Source: Microcella indica
GTDB taxonomy: Bacteria > Actinomycetota > Actinomycetes > Actinomycetales > Microbacteriaceae
Assembly (NCBI RefSeq): GCF_013414345.1
Contig: NZ_CP058670.1
Location: 186,001 to 250,000 of the forward strand
Direction: 5' to 3'
Length of the DNA: 64,000 nucleotides
In this document: positions 14,058 to 22,691 of the stretch, piece after piece
Numbering within the stretch: the first letter of the stretch is position 1
Layout: each line of letters opens with the position of its first letter
Notes under the pieces: generated by a model
What the model was told of the DNA's origin: nothing
Databases searched by the model: none
What the model saw: only the letters and a program-made list of their open reading frames with translations
Position numbers and translations under genes: made by a program

Positions 14058-15725
14058 GTGGTTTCCGTCACCGAAGTGCTGATCATTCGCGGACTCGTCC
14101 CGATCGAGTCGCTCGACCAGGTGCACGACCCAGGCGACGACGAGGTGCTCGTCGGCGAGTTCGTCGAGCGCGGTTTCGTGAGCGCGGCCCAGGTCGCGTC
14201 CGCGCGAGCCGAGGTCGCCGGGCTGTCCTTCGTCGAGCTCTCCGAGTACCCGGTCGACCGCACGGCGGTCGCGATGGTCCCGGCGCAGCTGTGCCGCCGC
14301 CACCACGTACTGCCTGTCCACGCGACCGCGACGACGATCACGCTCGCGATGGTCGACCCGCGCGACGTGCTCGCCATGGACGACGTGCGAGCCCTGACGC
14401 GCATGCAGGTCGCGCCCGTCGTCGCCGAGAAGGGCGACCTCGAGGCGGCGATCAATCGCTTCCACCGCGCCGACGGCGAGCTCAGCGATCTCACGACGGC
14501 GATCGAGGAGGAGATCGCGCCGACGCCCTCTGACCAGGTGGCGGTGCGCGAGGCCGACCCCGACGACGCTCCCATCGTGCGCTTCGTCAACCTCATCATC
14601 GGACAGGCGATCCAAGATCTCGCCTCCGACATCCACATCGAGCCCGGCGAGTTCGAGATGCGCGTTCGCTACCGCATCGACGGCGTGCTGCACGATGTGC
14701 AGCAGGCGCCGAAGAACATCCAGAACGGTGTCATCTCCCGGCTCAAGATCATGAGCGACATCAACATCGCCGAGCGCCGCCGGCCGCAGGACGGTCGCAT
14801 GTCGGTGCAGCACGGCGGCCAGGTCATGGACCTCCGCGTCGCGACTCTGCCGACCGTGTACGGCGAGAAGGTCGTCATGCGCATCCTGGACAACAATGCG
14901 ACGACGCGCGATATCGGCGATCTCGGGATGCTCGAGGGCAACTTGAGCGCCTTCCGCAACTCGTACACCAAGCCGTACGGCATGATCCTCGTCACCGGGC
15001 CGACCGGCTCGGGAAAGTCGACGACGCTCTACACGACCCTGCACGCCGTCTCCCGTCCGGAGATCAACGTGATCACGGTCGAGGACCCGGTCGAGTACCG
15101 CATGGCGGGCATCAACCAGGTGCAGGTGAACCCCAAGGCGGGTCTCACGTTCGCGAGCGCGCTGCGCAGCATCCTGCGCTCCGACCCCGACGTCGTGCTC
15201 CTGGGTGAGATCCGCGACCAGGAGACGGCGCAGATCGCCATCGAGGCCTCGCTCACGGGTCACCTCGTGCTGTCGACCCTGCACACCAACGACGCCCCCA
15301 GCGCGATCACGCGCCTCATCGAGATGGACATCGAGCCCTTCCTCGTCGGCTCGGCGCTCGACTGCGTCGTCGCCCAGCGCCTCGCGCGCCGGTTGTGCGA
15401 CCGCTGCAAGCAGCTGCAGGAGTACGACCTCGCGCACCTCGACCACCTCGGCTTCGGCCGCCGCGAGGAGGAGACGAGCCCGCGGTTCTACCACGCCGTC
15501 GGCTGCTCGGCCTGCTCAGGCACCGGGTATCGGGGTCGCATGGCGATCCACGAGGTGATGACCGTGACGGAGGATATCGAACGGCTCGCCGTTTCTCGCG
15601 CCTCAAGCGCCGAGATCATGAGGCTCGCGGTCTCGCAGGGCATGCTCACCCTCCGTCAGGACGGCTGGGCGAAGGTGCGCGCGGGGCTCACCTCGATCGA
15701 GGAGATTCTGCGCGTCGTCGCCTGA
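14058..15725 (+). CDS. pilB: type IV pilus extension ATPase PilB/GspE
   Basis: A 555-residue hexameric ATPase that powers pilus polymerisation at the inner face of the membrane. An N-terminal GspE/PilB domain spans roughly residues 1-150. The catalytic part has Walker A GPTGSGKST at 314-322, the Asp box (VEDPVEYR), Walker B (VVLLGEIRDQET) and the His box (STLHTND). A zinc-binding insert of Cys447/Cys450 plus GCSACSGTGYRGR is typical of PilB rather than PilT. The GTG at 14058 follows a strong GGGGGGAGG site. A longer in-frame start at 14025 lacks one. It is the first gene of the operon. Confidence 0.93.
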   Translation: MVSVTEVLIIRGLVPIESLDQVHDPGDDEVLVGEFVERGFVSAAQVASARAEVAGLSFVELSEYPVDRTAVAMVPAQLCRRHHVLPVHATATTITLAMVDPRDVLAMDDVRALTRMQVAPVVAEKGDLEAAINRFHRADGELSDLTTAIEEEIAPTPSDQVAVREADPDDAPIVRFVNLIIGQAIQDLASDIHIEPGEFEMRVRYRIDGVLHDVQQAPKNIQNGVISRLKIMSDINIAERRRPQDGRMSVQHGGQVMDLRVATLPTVYGEKVVMRILDNNATTRDIGDLGMLEGNLSAFRNSYTKPYGMILVTGPTGSGKSTTLYTTLHAVSRPEINVITVEDPVEYRMAGINQVQVNPKAGLTFASALRSILRSDPDVVLLGEIRDQETAQIAIEASLTGHLVLSTLHTNDAPSAITRLIEMDIEPFLVGSALDCVVAQRLARRLCDRCKQLQEYDLAHLDHLGFGRREEETSPRFYHAVGCSACSGTGYRGRMAIHEVMTVTEDIERLAVSRASSAEIMRLAVSQGMLTLRQDGWAKVRAGLTSIEEILRVVA

Positions 15726-15784
15726 GCGGGCGCGGCGACACCACACACAGCCGGTATGCACCGGATCACGACGGGGGAGACAGC

Positions 15785-17326
15785 ATGACGGAGGCCAACG
15801 GCTTCGGGGGTACGGGGGAGGGCGCCGCGGCGCCGCGCAGGGTGTGGTCGGTGACCGACGAGTCCGCAGGGCCGATCGCCGACCACACCACTGCGCCGAG
15901 CGGTACGCCGGTCTCGGGCCTCAGCGCACCATTCGCGCCACCCACCGCGGCCTCCGTGCACGCTATCCCTGACGTCGCGACGGGTACCCCGCACCTTCCT
16001 CCGCCCCCGCCGGTCGGGCAGCAGCCGGTCGCCGCGCCGCCTCCCGTCGGCACGCCGATGGCTCCGTCCGCTGCGCCTCCGACGACCTCGGCGGCCGCGC
16101 CACCGCTGCGCGGCCCAGGAATCGACGCCGCGCCCCCCGCGCAGCCCGCCTACGATGCGCCGCCGCCCGTCGCGGGGCTCGGCACGGCGATGCCGGGCAT
16201 CCACCCTCTTCTTCTCCACGCGCTCGACGATCTCATCGCGCGCGGCGGCTCCGACCTGCACATCGCCACCAATGCGCGCCCCATGGCGCGCATCGACGGC
16301 GAGCTCACTCCCGTCACGGGCGCGGAGATCTGGGACAAGGCGACGGTCGACGCCGTTCTCGGCAGCGTCATGAGCGATCGCCAGCGCGAGGCCTTCGACG
16401 AGCAGTGGGAGCTCGACTTCGCGATCAGCCCGCGCGGCGAGGACCGCTTCCGCACGAACTTCTACCGCGAGCGCGACTCCCTGGCCGGCGCCTTCCGCCT
16501 CATCCCCACCGAGATCAAGTCGCTCAAGCAGCTCGGCGTCCCGTCGGTCGTGGGGCGCTTCGCGACCCTGCCGCGCGGCCTCGTGCTCGTCACGGGCCCG
16601 ACCGGGTCGGGAAAGTCGACGACGCTCGCCGCCCTCATCGATCTCGTCAACAAGACGCGCGCCGAGCACATCGTGACGATCGAGGACCCGATCGAGTTCG
16701 TGCATGCCAACCAGCGCGCCCTCGTCAACCAGCGCGAGGTCGGCGCCGACACGCACTCCTTCGCCGACGCCCTCAAGCGCGTGCTGCGGCAGGACCCCGA
16801 CGTCATCCTCATCGGCGAGCTGCGCGACCTGGAGACCGTGTCGACGGCGCTCACGGCGGCGGAGACCGGCCACCTCGTCTTCGCGACGCTGCACACGCAG
16901 TCCGCGGCGCAGACCATCGACCGCATCATCGACGTCTTCCCTCCGCACCAGCAGGGCCAGGTGCGCTCGCAGCTGGCGCTCACACTGCAGGGAGTGGTCT
17001 GCCAAACGCTGCTGCCCCGCGCGACCGGCAAGGGCCGCATCATCGCGACCGAGATCATGATGACGACGGGCGCGATCGCCAACCTCATCCGCGAGGGCAA
17101 GACCTACCAGATCACCTCGGCGCTGCAGGCGGGCCGTGAGGCTGGCATGCACACGATGGATCAGCACCTCGCCGACCTCGTCAACAGCCACATGGTCACC
17201 CATGAGGCCGCGCACGCCAAGATGCAGGATCCGGAGAACTTCAACCGCCTCGTCCACCGTCAGGCCACACCCATGGGTGGTGGCGGGTCGAACGCCATGG
17301 CCGCCTCGACCCCCAGGAGCTACTGA
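15785..17326 (+). CDS. pilT: type IV pilus retraction ATPase PilT, with Pro/Ala-rich N-terminal extension
   Basis: A 513-residue ATPase that should disassemble and retract the pilus. The PilT core starts near residue 135 (GIHPLLLHALDDLIARGGSDLHI), with Walker A GPTGSGKST at 271-279, TIEDPIEF, and the family signature AIANLIREGKTYQ close to the C-terminus. No cysteine insert of the PilB type is present. Residues 1-135 are a disordered Pro/Ala/Thr-rich segment not found in ordinary PilT proteins of about 350 residues. ATG follows GGGGGAG at 15773-15779. The stop overlaps the start of pilC (TGATG). Confidence 0.92.
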   Translation: MTEANGFGGTGEGAAAPRRVWSVTDESAGPIADHTTAPSGTPVSGLSAPFAPPTAASVHAIPDVATGTPHLPPPPPVGQQPVAAPPPVGTPMAPSAAPPTTSAAAPPLRGPGIDAAPPAQPAYDAPPPVAGLGTAMPGIHPLLLHALDDLIARGGSDLHIATNARPMARIDGELTPVTGAEIWDKATVDAVLGSVMSDRQREAFDEQWELDFAISPRGEDRFRTNFYRERDSLAGAFRLIPTEIKSLKQLGVPSVVGRFATLPRGLVLVTGPTGSGKSTTLAALIDLVNKTRAEHIVTIEDPIEFVHANQRALVNQREVGADTHSFADALKRVLRQDPDVILIGELRDLETVSTALTAAETGHLVFATLHTQSAAQTIDRIIDVFPPHQQGQVRSQLALTLQGVVCQTLLPRATGKGRIIATEIMMTTGAIANLIREGKTYQITSALQAGREAGMHTMDQHLADLVNSHMVTHEAAHAKMQDPENFNRLVHRQATPMGGGGSNAMAASTPRSY

Positions 17327-18558
17327 TGGCGAGCGCGCTCACCTACGCGTACACCGGCCGCGATGCGAGCGGCAAGACCGTCAAGGGCCGTGTGGATGCT
17401 CCGAGCGAGACCTCGGTCGTGGCACGTCTGCGCACCATGGGTATCGCCCCCGTCTCCATCCAGCAGGTCGCGGCCGGCGCCGGCCTCAACCGCGACATCT
17501 CGCTGGGGGGACTCTTCGACAAGAAGGTCACGCTCAAGGATCTCGCCGTCATGAGCCGCCAGATGGCGACGATGATCAGCGCGGGTCTGCCGTTGCTCAA
17601 GGCGCTGAACATTCTCGCCGGGCAGTCGGAGAACCCGAAGCTCGCGGAGACCCTCGACGAGGTGCGCTCGGCGGTCGAGGAGGGCAGCACCTTCTCCGAC
17701 AGCCTCGCCAAGCACCCGAAGGCCTTCCCGCCGATCTTCGTCAACCTCGTGCGCGCGGGCGAGGTGGGCGGCTTCCTCGAGACATCCCTCGAATCCGTCG
17801 CGAAGAACTTTGAGAAAGAGGTCGAGCTCAAGGCCACGATCAAATCGGCTCTGACCTACCCCGTGGTCGTTCTCATCATGGCGGTGCTCGCGGTCGTCGG
17901 CATGATCGTCTTCATCGTGCCCGTCTTCGACGACCTCTTCAGCGACCTCGGGGGCACGCTGCCGCTGCCGACCCAGATCCTCGTCGTGATCTCCGAGAAC
18001 ATGATCTGGATCGGTCCGGTCGCCCTCGTGCTCGGCATCGCCGGGTCGATCTGGTGGCGGGCGAATAGGCGCACCCCCAAGTTCCGGTCGATCTACGAGC
18101 CGCTTCTGCTCAAGATGCCCGTCTTCGGCGATCTCTTCAAGAAGATCGCGATCGCGCGCTTCACCCGCAATTTCGGAATGATGATCGGCGCGGGCGTGCC
18201 CATCTTGCAGGCGCTCTCCATCATCGGTTCGACATCGGGCAACTGGCAGGTCGAGCAGGCGGTGAATTCCGTGCAGGACTCGGTGCGCCAGGGGCGCTCA
18301 ATCGCGGGTCCCCTCGCGAGCGAGCCCATCTTCCCGCCCATGGTGACGCAGATGATCGCAGTCGGGGAGGACTCGGGGGCGCTCGAGACGATGCTCGAGA
18401 AGATCGCCGACTTCTACGATGCCGAGGTGCAGACGACGACCGAGTCGCTCACCTCTCTCATCGAGCCGCTCATGATCGCCTTCCTCGGGGTGGTGCTCGG
18501 CGGCATGATCGTCGCGCTCTACCTGCCCATCTTCGACATCTTCAACCAGGTCCAGTAG
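17326..18558 (+). CDS. pilC: type IV pilus inner-membrane platform protein PilC
   Basis: A 410-residue integral membrane protein that couples the ATPases to pilin assembly. It has two GspF repeats, each starting with a cytoplasmic helical bundle (MSRQMATMISAGLPLLKAL near residue 76 and FTRNFGMMIGAGVPILQAL near 280), and membrane segments near residues 180-205, 225-245 and 380-405. The N-terminus (LTYAYTGRDASGKTVKGRVDA) is typical. It overlaps pilT by one base. Confidence 0.94.
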   Translation: MASALTYAYTGRDASGKTVKGRVDAPSETSVVARLRTMGIAPVSIQQVAAGAGLNRDISLGGLFDKKVTLKDLAVMSRQMATMISAGLPLLKALNILAGQSENPKLAETLDEVRSAVEEGSTFSDSLAKHPKAFPPIFVNLVRAGEVGGFLETSLESVAKNFEKEVELKATIKSALTYPVVVLIMAVLAVVGMIVFIVPVFDDLFSDLGGTLPLPTQILVVISENMIWIGPVALVLGIAGSIWWRANRRTPKFRSIYEPLLLKMPVFGDLFKKIAIARFTRNFGMMIGAGVPILQALSIIGSTSGNWQVEQAVNSVQDSVRQGRSIAGPLASEPIFPPMVTQMIAVGEDSGALETMLEKIADFYDAEVQTTTESLTSLIEPLMIAFLGVVLGGMIVALYLPIFDIFNQVQ

Positions 18559-18565
18559 CAGGGTG

Positions 18566-18582
18566 GCCCCCGCACTGGGGGC
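18566..18582 (+). terminator. small hairpin between pilC and the pilin gene
   Basis: GCCCCC at 18566-18571 pairs with GGGGGC at 18577-18582 around GCACT, directly after the pilC stop. The 163-bp gap also contains CCCC-gtaga-GGGG at 18601-18613 and two GGGGGGCC runs. Structures here could partly terminate readthrough or protect the 5' end of pilin mRNA, letting the pilin be made at a different level from the assembly proteins. No T-run follows and no clear promoter is seen. Confidence 0.3.
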
Positions 18583-18721
18583 GCCGGGATGCTTGATCAC
18601 CCCCGTAGAGGGGATATGCACGGTGAGCACCATGAACCACCATTGCTTGCGGGGGGCCAGTTTCATGTTCCGTGGGGGGCCCACCTGTCAATCATCGTTT
18701 GATAGGAAAGGAAACGGACAC

Positions 18722-19105
18722 ATGTCCATCAACACCGCACTTGCTGCACAGCGCAAGCGCCTCGCCGAGGGCAAGGACGAGGGCTTCACCCTCATCGAGC
18801 TCCTCGTCGTGGTCATCATCATCGGCATCCTCGCCGCCATCGCTATCCCGGTGTTCCTGGGTCAGCAGACGGCAGCGCAGAATGCCGCATACGAGTCCGA
18901 CCTCGCGACCGCCAAGGTTGCGTACGTCAGCTCGCTCGTCGACACGACCACTCCGATCGAGGACTTCGGGTTCCCGGACAACGTCACCGTGACGTCCGAG
19001 GACACCGCGGCGGGCACGTTCTGCCTCGACCACGACGACGCCGACTGGAGCGTCACCGAGGCGTCTGCCGGCCCCTCGAACGTCACCTGCGCCGCTCGCC
19101 CCTAG
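18722..19105 (+). CDS. pilA: type IV major pilin (PilA-like)
   Basis: A 127-residue prepilin. The leader is 21 residues and positively charged. The cleavage site is G21/F22, followed by FTLIELLVVVIIIGILAAIAIPVF with the conserved Glu at mature position 5 (Glu26). Cys101 and Cys123 can form the D-loop disulfide. Small size, first position in the pilin cluster and a separate upstream gap suggest that this is the main fibre subunit, exported and cleaved by the prepilin peptidase encoded downstream. ATG follows GGAAAGGAAA. Confidence 0.92.
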   Translation: MSINTALAAQRKRLAEGKDEGFTLIELLVVVIIIGILAAIAIPVFLGQQTAAQNAAYESDLATAKVAYVSSLVDTTTPIEDFGFPDNVTVTSEDTAAGTFCLDHDDADWSVTEASAGPSNVTCAARP

Positions 19106-19230
19106 AGGCGAGCAGCACCATCCGTCGGGTGGGTCCCCCAGTTCGGGGGTCCCACCCATACGGGTATCCGGGCCGCTCCGAAGAGTCGGAGTCAGCACCG
19201 GTCCTGCAGCACCGCAGAGAGGGGGGTCTC

Positions 19231-19656
19231 TTGAGCACAGAGAGTGCACTGTCGCGCGTCGATAACGAGCGCGGCCTCGGCCTGCTCGAGATCGTCATCT
19301 CGATGTTCCTCATCGCGCTCATCGCGATCTCGTTCATCCCTGTCCTCGTTTCGGGTCTGCGGGCCTCCGCGGCGAACTCGACGATCGCCACGGCCACACG
19401 GCTCGTCGCGCAGGTCACCGACCGCGCTCTCGCCCAGGCTCCGGATACCTGCGCCGCCCTGCAGATCCTCGGCGGCACGACCTCCGAGGTCGACGCCCAG
19501 GGCGTCACGATCGAGGTCGTCACGACGGTGCCCGACCTCGCGACCTGCGTGGAGCGCTCCACGAGCCTCGTGCGCGTGATCGCCCGCGACGCCGCGGACG
19601 ACAGCGTGCTCGCCGAGTCGCGCACCCTGCTCTTCTTGCCGGGGACCTCGCCGTGA
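19231..19656 (+). CDS. minor pilin, PilV/PilI-like
   Basis: A 141-residue prepilin-like protein with a TTG start after GAGAGGGGGG (19217-19226). The cleavage site is predicted at G15/L16 in ERGLGLLEIVISMFLIALIAISFI, with Glu20 at mature position 5 and a single hydrophobic helix. The rest is a short globular domain with two cysteines. Minor pilins of this kind prime pilus assembly. It is coupled to the next gene by a GTGA overlap. The exact type cannot be named from sequence alone. Confidence 0.83.
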   Translation: MSTESALSRVDNERGLGLLEIVISMFLIALIAISFIPVLVSGLRASAANSTIATATRLVAQVTDRALAQAPDTCAALQILGGTTSEVDAQGVTIEVVTTVPDLATCVERSTSLVRVIARDAADDSVLAESRTLLFLPGTSP

Positions 19657-20234
19657 GCGCGCCCCGTCGGTCTGACTCCGGCTTCACTCTCGTCGAGCTG
19701 CTCATCAGCTCCGCCCTCGCCTCCGTCGTCATCGTCGTCGTGGGCGGAGTGCTCGTGAGCTCGATGCGGGCGGACGAGACCGTGCGCACCGTCACGACGT
19801 CGACGACCGATGGCCAGCTCGTCGCGAACGTCATCGACGGCGGCATGCGCAACTCGACGGCCGTCGCCGTCTCCACAGCGGCCGACGGCATCTCGACCTT
19901 CGCCGTCGCCCGCGTCGCCGGCGCGAGTGGAGCCGAGTGCGTCGCCTGGTTCTACGACGCCGAGGTCGACACGATCTTCCGCCGCACGTCCCTCTCGGCG
20001 ATTGCGGCACCGGAGCCCGGCTCCGTCGGTGCAGACTGGGTTCCCCTGAGCGACGGTATCGTGCCCGATGTCGACGGCGCTGGCACGGAGTACCCTGTGT
20101 TCGCGGCCGAGGGTGCCCGCGGTCTTGCGCTGCGGTACGCCGTCGAGGCCGCCAGCGGGCCCAACTCACTCTTCATCACCACGATCACGGGCCGAGCGCC
20201 CTCGACGAATGCGAGCCCGCAATGCTTCCCATGA
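19653..20234 (+). CDS. minor pilin, PilW/PilJ-like
   Basis: A 193-residue prepilin-like protein starting at a GTG that overlaps the preceding stop. SDSGFTLVELLISSALASVVIVVV gives cleavage at G10/F11 with Glu15 at mature position 5. A beta-rich globular domain follows, containing one Cys in ECVAWFYD and one near the C-terminus. Position and size match the PilW/GspJ class of minor pilin. The stop is embedded in the start of the next gene (ATGA). Confidence 0.85.
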   Translation: MSAPRRSDSGFTLVELLISSALASVVIVVVGGVLVSSMRADETVRTVTTSTTDGQLVANVIDGGMRNSTAVAVSTAADGISTFAVARVAGASGAECVAWFYDAEVDTIFRRTSLSAIAAPEPGSVGADWVPLSDGIVPDVDGAGTEYPVFAAEGARGLALRYAVEAASGPNSLFITTITGRAPSTNASPQCFP

Positions 20235-21847
20235 TGCGCAGCCAGCGCCAGAGCCGTCTCCGCGATGACGAGACCGGCAACGTCATGATCGCGGTCATCG
20301 GGCTCATCGCCGTCACCTCGATCATCACGCTCACGATCTCGTCGGCGACCGTACAGGCGGTCGGCTACACCTCCCTCACGCGCGCGGGCGTGCAGTCGCA
20401 GGCCGCCGCGGAGGCCGGTGCCGAGGCCATGCGCGCGGCTCTCGAGACCGACGCCTGCCCCTCCGACGGCAATCTCGGCGCGACGTACGGAGACGTCGAC
20501 GAGACCATCACGGGGGCTGCCGCCGCGCAGCCCTTCTACGCCGTGGAAGTCGAGCAGCGCGCGGGAGCGACCGGCTCCTGGACTTCGGGCTGCCCGACGG
20601 GCTCCTCGACCCACGTGCGCATCCAGTCCACTGGGTTCGCTCTCACCGAGGGTGTCGCCGAGAGCTCCTCCGCGCTCGATTCGGCCGCCGTTGAGGTCGT
20701 CTACGACTGGCTGCCGGGAGCGCCTTCCGCTGCGGCGAGCGGTGCAGCCGTGTTCAGCTACGGCAGCCCGGGGCTCAGCAACAACCTCGAGCTCGTCCAG
20801 CTCAACGGCAACTCCGCGAACGTCATGGTGCGCGAGGGCAGCATCCAATGCAGCAACTCGGTCACGATCGAGGGTGACATCATCGCCGCGAATGGTGACA
20901 TCACGCTGAGCAACACGTGCAGCGCCGAGGGCGATGTGTGGGCTTCAGGCGCGGTCGCGCTCAACAACAACCAGGTCATCGGCGGCGACGTCATCGCGGT
21001 CGGCTCCGGCACATCGAGGTTCAGCCCGAGCGTGTCGATCGGCGGAGGCGTCTACGTCGGAGGCCTGATCGACACGTGGGGCCAGCGCTGCTCTTCGGGC
21101 GACACCGGCTGGAACCCGGCCGGCAACGCGTGCGCCCTCGCCCGCAGCTCGGGTGCTGACCCCGTGCTCTACAACCAGCCCGGCCTGCCGCTGCCCGTCG
21201 TGCCCGACTGGGTGGACGTCGACTTCCGGGCCTCCGACTGGACCGACGAGGGGTGGAACGTCGTCACCTACTCGGGGCCGTGCAACATCGACAAGAACGG
21301 CTCGCAGACAGCCGCGGTGCAGGCCTTCAGCCAGTACACGACGCCGACGGTGATCGACGTGCGCGGCTGTACGGGCGGGTTCACGATCTGGTACAGCACC
21401 TATGAGCTCGAGCTCAAGACCGATCTGACCTTCATCACGCCCAAGACCGTCAACATCGGTCAATTCGAAGTGAGCTCCGATGACCCCAACGAGGAGCGTC
21501 GGCTTCGCTTCATTACTCCCGACACGGTTCCGGATGCTCGGCCGACGACCTCGGGCTGCGGCCAGTTCGACGTCAACAACACCAACACCATCGCGGAGCC
21601 CGTCGCCGTGCTCATCTACTCTCCCTGCACGATCCGCAACAGCAACCGCCTCACCTGGCGCGGCCACTACTACGGCGGCATCGTGAATTTCAGCAACAAC
21701 AGCGAGCTGACCTTCGTGCCGATCGGCATCCCTGGCTACAACTTCGACGGCGGCGAACCCTCGGGCGGGGGCGCAGGGGGCGGCGGCGGGGCGGGCGGCC
21801 TCGGCGAACTGCTCGAGTACCGCGACGTCGCCGCGGCGGGCTCCTAG
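20231..21847 (+). CDS. large minor-pilin-like protein with predicted beta-solenoid (PilX-like N-terminus)
   Basis: About 538 residues. One N-terminal hydrophobic helix (about 17-40, GNVMIAVIGLIAVTSIITLTI) resembles a pilin or PilX anchor but lacks Glu at position 5. A globular part follows. Around residues 190-280 come short repeating strands with Asn/Gly turns (SIQCSNSVTIEGDIIAANG, DITLSNTCSAEGDVWASG, ALNNNQVIGGDVIAVG), the pattern of bactofilin-like or right-handed beta-helix folds. A Cys-containing domain and a Gly-rich run near the end complete it. Size and position suggest a pilus-tip or adhesin role, which is inference. ATG at 20231 (ATGA overlap) is chosen, but 20222 and 20234 are also possible. 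Confidence 0.75.
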   Translation: MMRSQRQSRLRDDETGNVMIAVIGLIAVTSIITLTISSATVQAVGYTSLTRAGVQSQAAAEAGAEAMRAALETDACPSDGNLGATYGDVDETITGAAAAQPFYAVEVEQRAGATGSWTSGCPTGSSTHVRIQSTGFALTEGVAESSSALDSAAVEVVYDWLPGAPSAAASGAAVFSYGSPGLSNNLELVQLNGNSANVMVREGSIQCSNSVTIEGDIIAANGDITLSNTCSAEGDVWASGAVALNNNQVIGGDVIAVGSGTSRFSPSVSIGGGVYVGGLIDTWGQRCSSGDTGWNPAGNACALARSSGADPVLYNQPGLPLPVVPDWVDVDFRASDWTDEGWNVVTYSGPCNIDKNGSQTAAVQAFSQYTTPTVIDVRGCTGGFTIWYSTYELELKTDLTFITPKTVNIGQFEVSSDDPNEERRLRFITPDTVPDARPTTSGCGQFDVNNTNTIAEPVAVLIYSPCTIRNSNRLTWRGHYYGGIVNFSNNSELTFVPIGIPGYNFDGGEPSGGGAGGGGGAGGLGELLEYRDVAAAGS

Positions 21848-21853
21848 GGCACC

Positions 21854-22681
21854 ATGGCAGTTCTCCTGCCGGTGCTCGCCGGGGTGCTCGGCGCTGTCGT
21901 CGGCTCCTTCCTCAACGTCGTGATCCACCGCGTGCCCGCGGGGCTCTCGGTCGTGCGCCCGCCCAGTGCGTGCCCGGCATGCTCCTCCCCGGTGCGTGCC
22001 TACGACAACGTTCCTGTGCTCTCCTGGCTCGTGCTGCGGGCGAAGTGCCGCGACTGCGGCGCGCCGATCTCTGCGCGGTACCCGCTCGTCGAGCTGGGAA
22101 CGGCCGTCGCCTTCGTCGTCGTCGCCTCGCTGCTCGGCCCGCAGCTTGTCCTCGGCGCTGCGGTGATGCCGCTCGTCGCCGAGCTCGTCGTGCTCGTGGC
22201 GCTCCTGTACCTTGCCGCGATTTCCATCGCCCTCGCCGCGATCGATCTCGACGTTCACCGGTTGCCCAACAGCATCGTGCTGCCGGCGTACCTCGTGGGC
22301 GGGGTGGCGCTCACCGTGGCGGCGATCTCGACCGGAGACCTCGTGAGCCTCGCCCGCGCGGCAGCGGGGGCGGGCATCCTCTTCGCCTTCTACCTCGTGC
22401 TCGCCTTCATCGCTCCGCGCGGCATGGGCATGGGCGATGTGAAGCTCGCGGGAGTGCTCGGGCTCTTCCTCGGCTGGTTCGGGTGGGATGCTCTGGCGGT
22501 GGGTGCGCTTGCCGCTTTCCTGCTCGGCGGACTGTACGGAGTGATCCTCATCCTCGTCCGTCGGGCGCGTCGCACCACCGGAATCCCCTTCGGGCCGTGG
22601 ATGCTGGCAGGAGCGTGGGTGGGCATCCTGTTCGGTGAACCGATCGCACGCGGCTACCTGGCCGCGTTCGGGCTGGAGTGA
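21854..22681 (+). CDS. pilD: prepilin peptidase / N-methyltransferase
   Basis: A 275-residue polytopic membrane aspartyl protease that removes prepilin leaders and usually methylates the new N-terminus. The cytoplasmic zinc site is Cys40, Cys43, Cys65 and Cys68. The two catalytic aspartates are Asp131 in AAIDLDVHRLPN and Asp195 in GMGMGDVKLAG. About seven hydrophobic segments are visible. Retention of the four cysteines suggests the bifunctional form. It lies six bases behind the large minor pilin gene. Confidence 0.94.
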   Translation: MAVLLPVLAGVLGAVVGSFLNVVIHRVPAGLSVVRPPSACPACSSPVRAYDNVPVLSWLVLRAKCRDCGAPISARYPLVELGTAVAFVVVASLLGPQLVLGAAVMPLVAELVVLVALLYLAAISIALAAIDLDVHRLPNSIVLPAYLVGGVALTVAAISTGDLVSLARAAAGAGILFAFYLVLAFIAPRGMGMGDVKLAGVLGLFLGWFGWDALAVGALAAFLLGGLYGVILILVRRARRTTGIPFGPWMLAGAWVGILFGEPIARGYLAAFGLE

Positions 22682-22691
22682 GAGGCGAACT

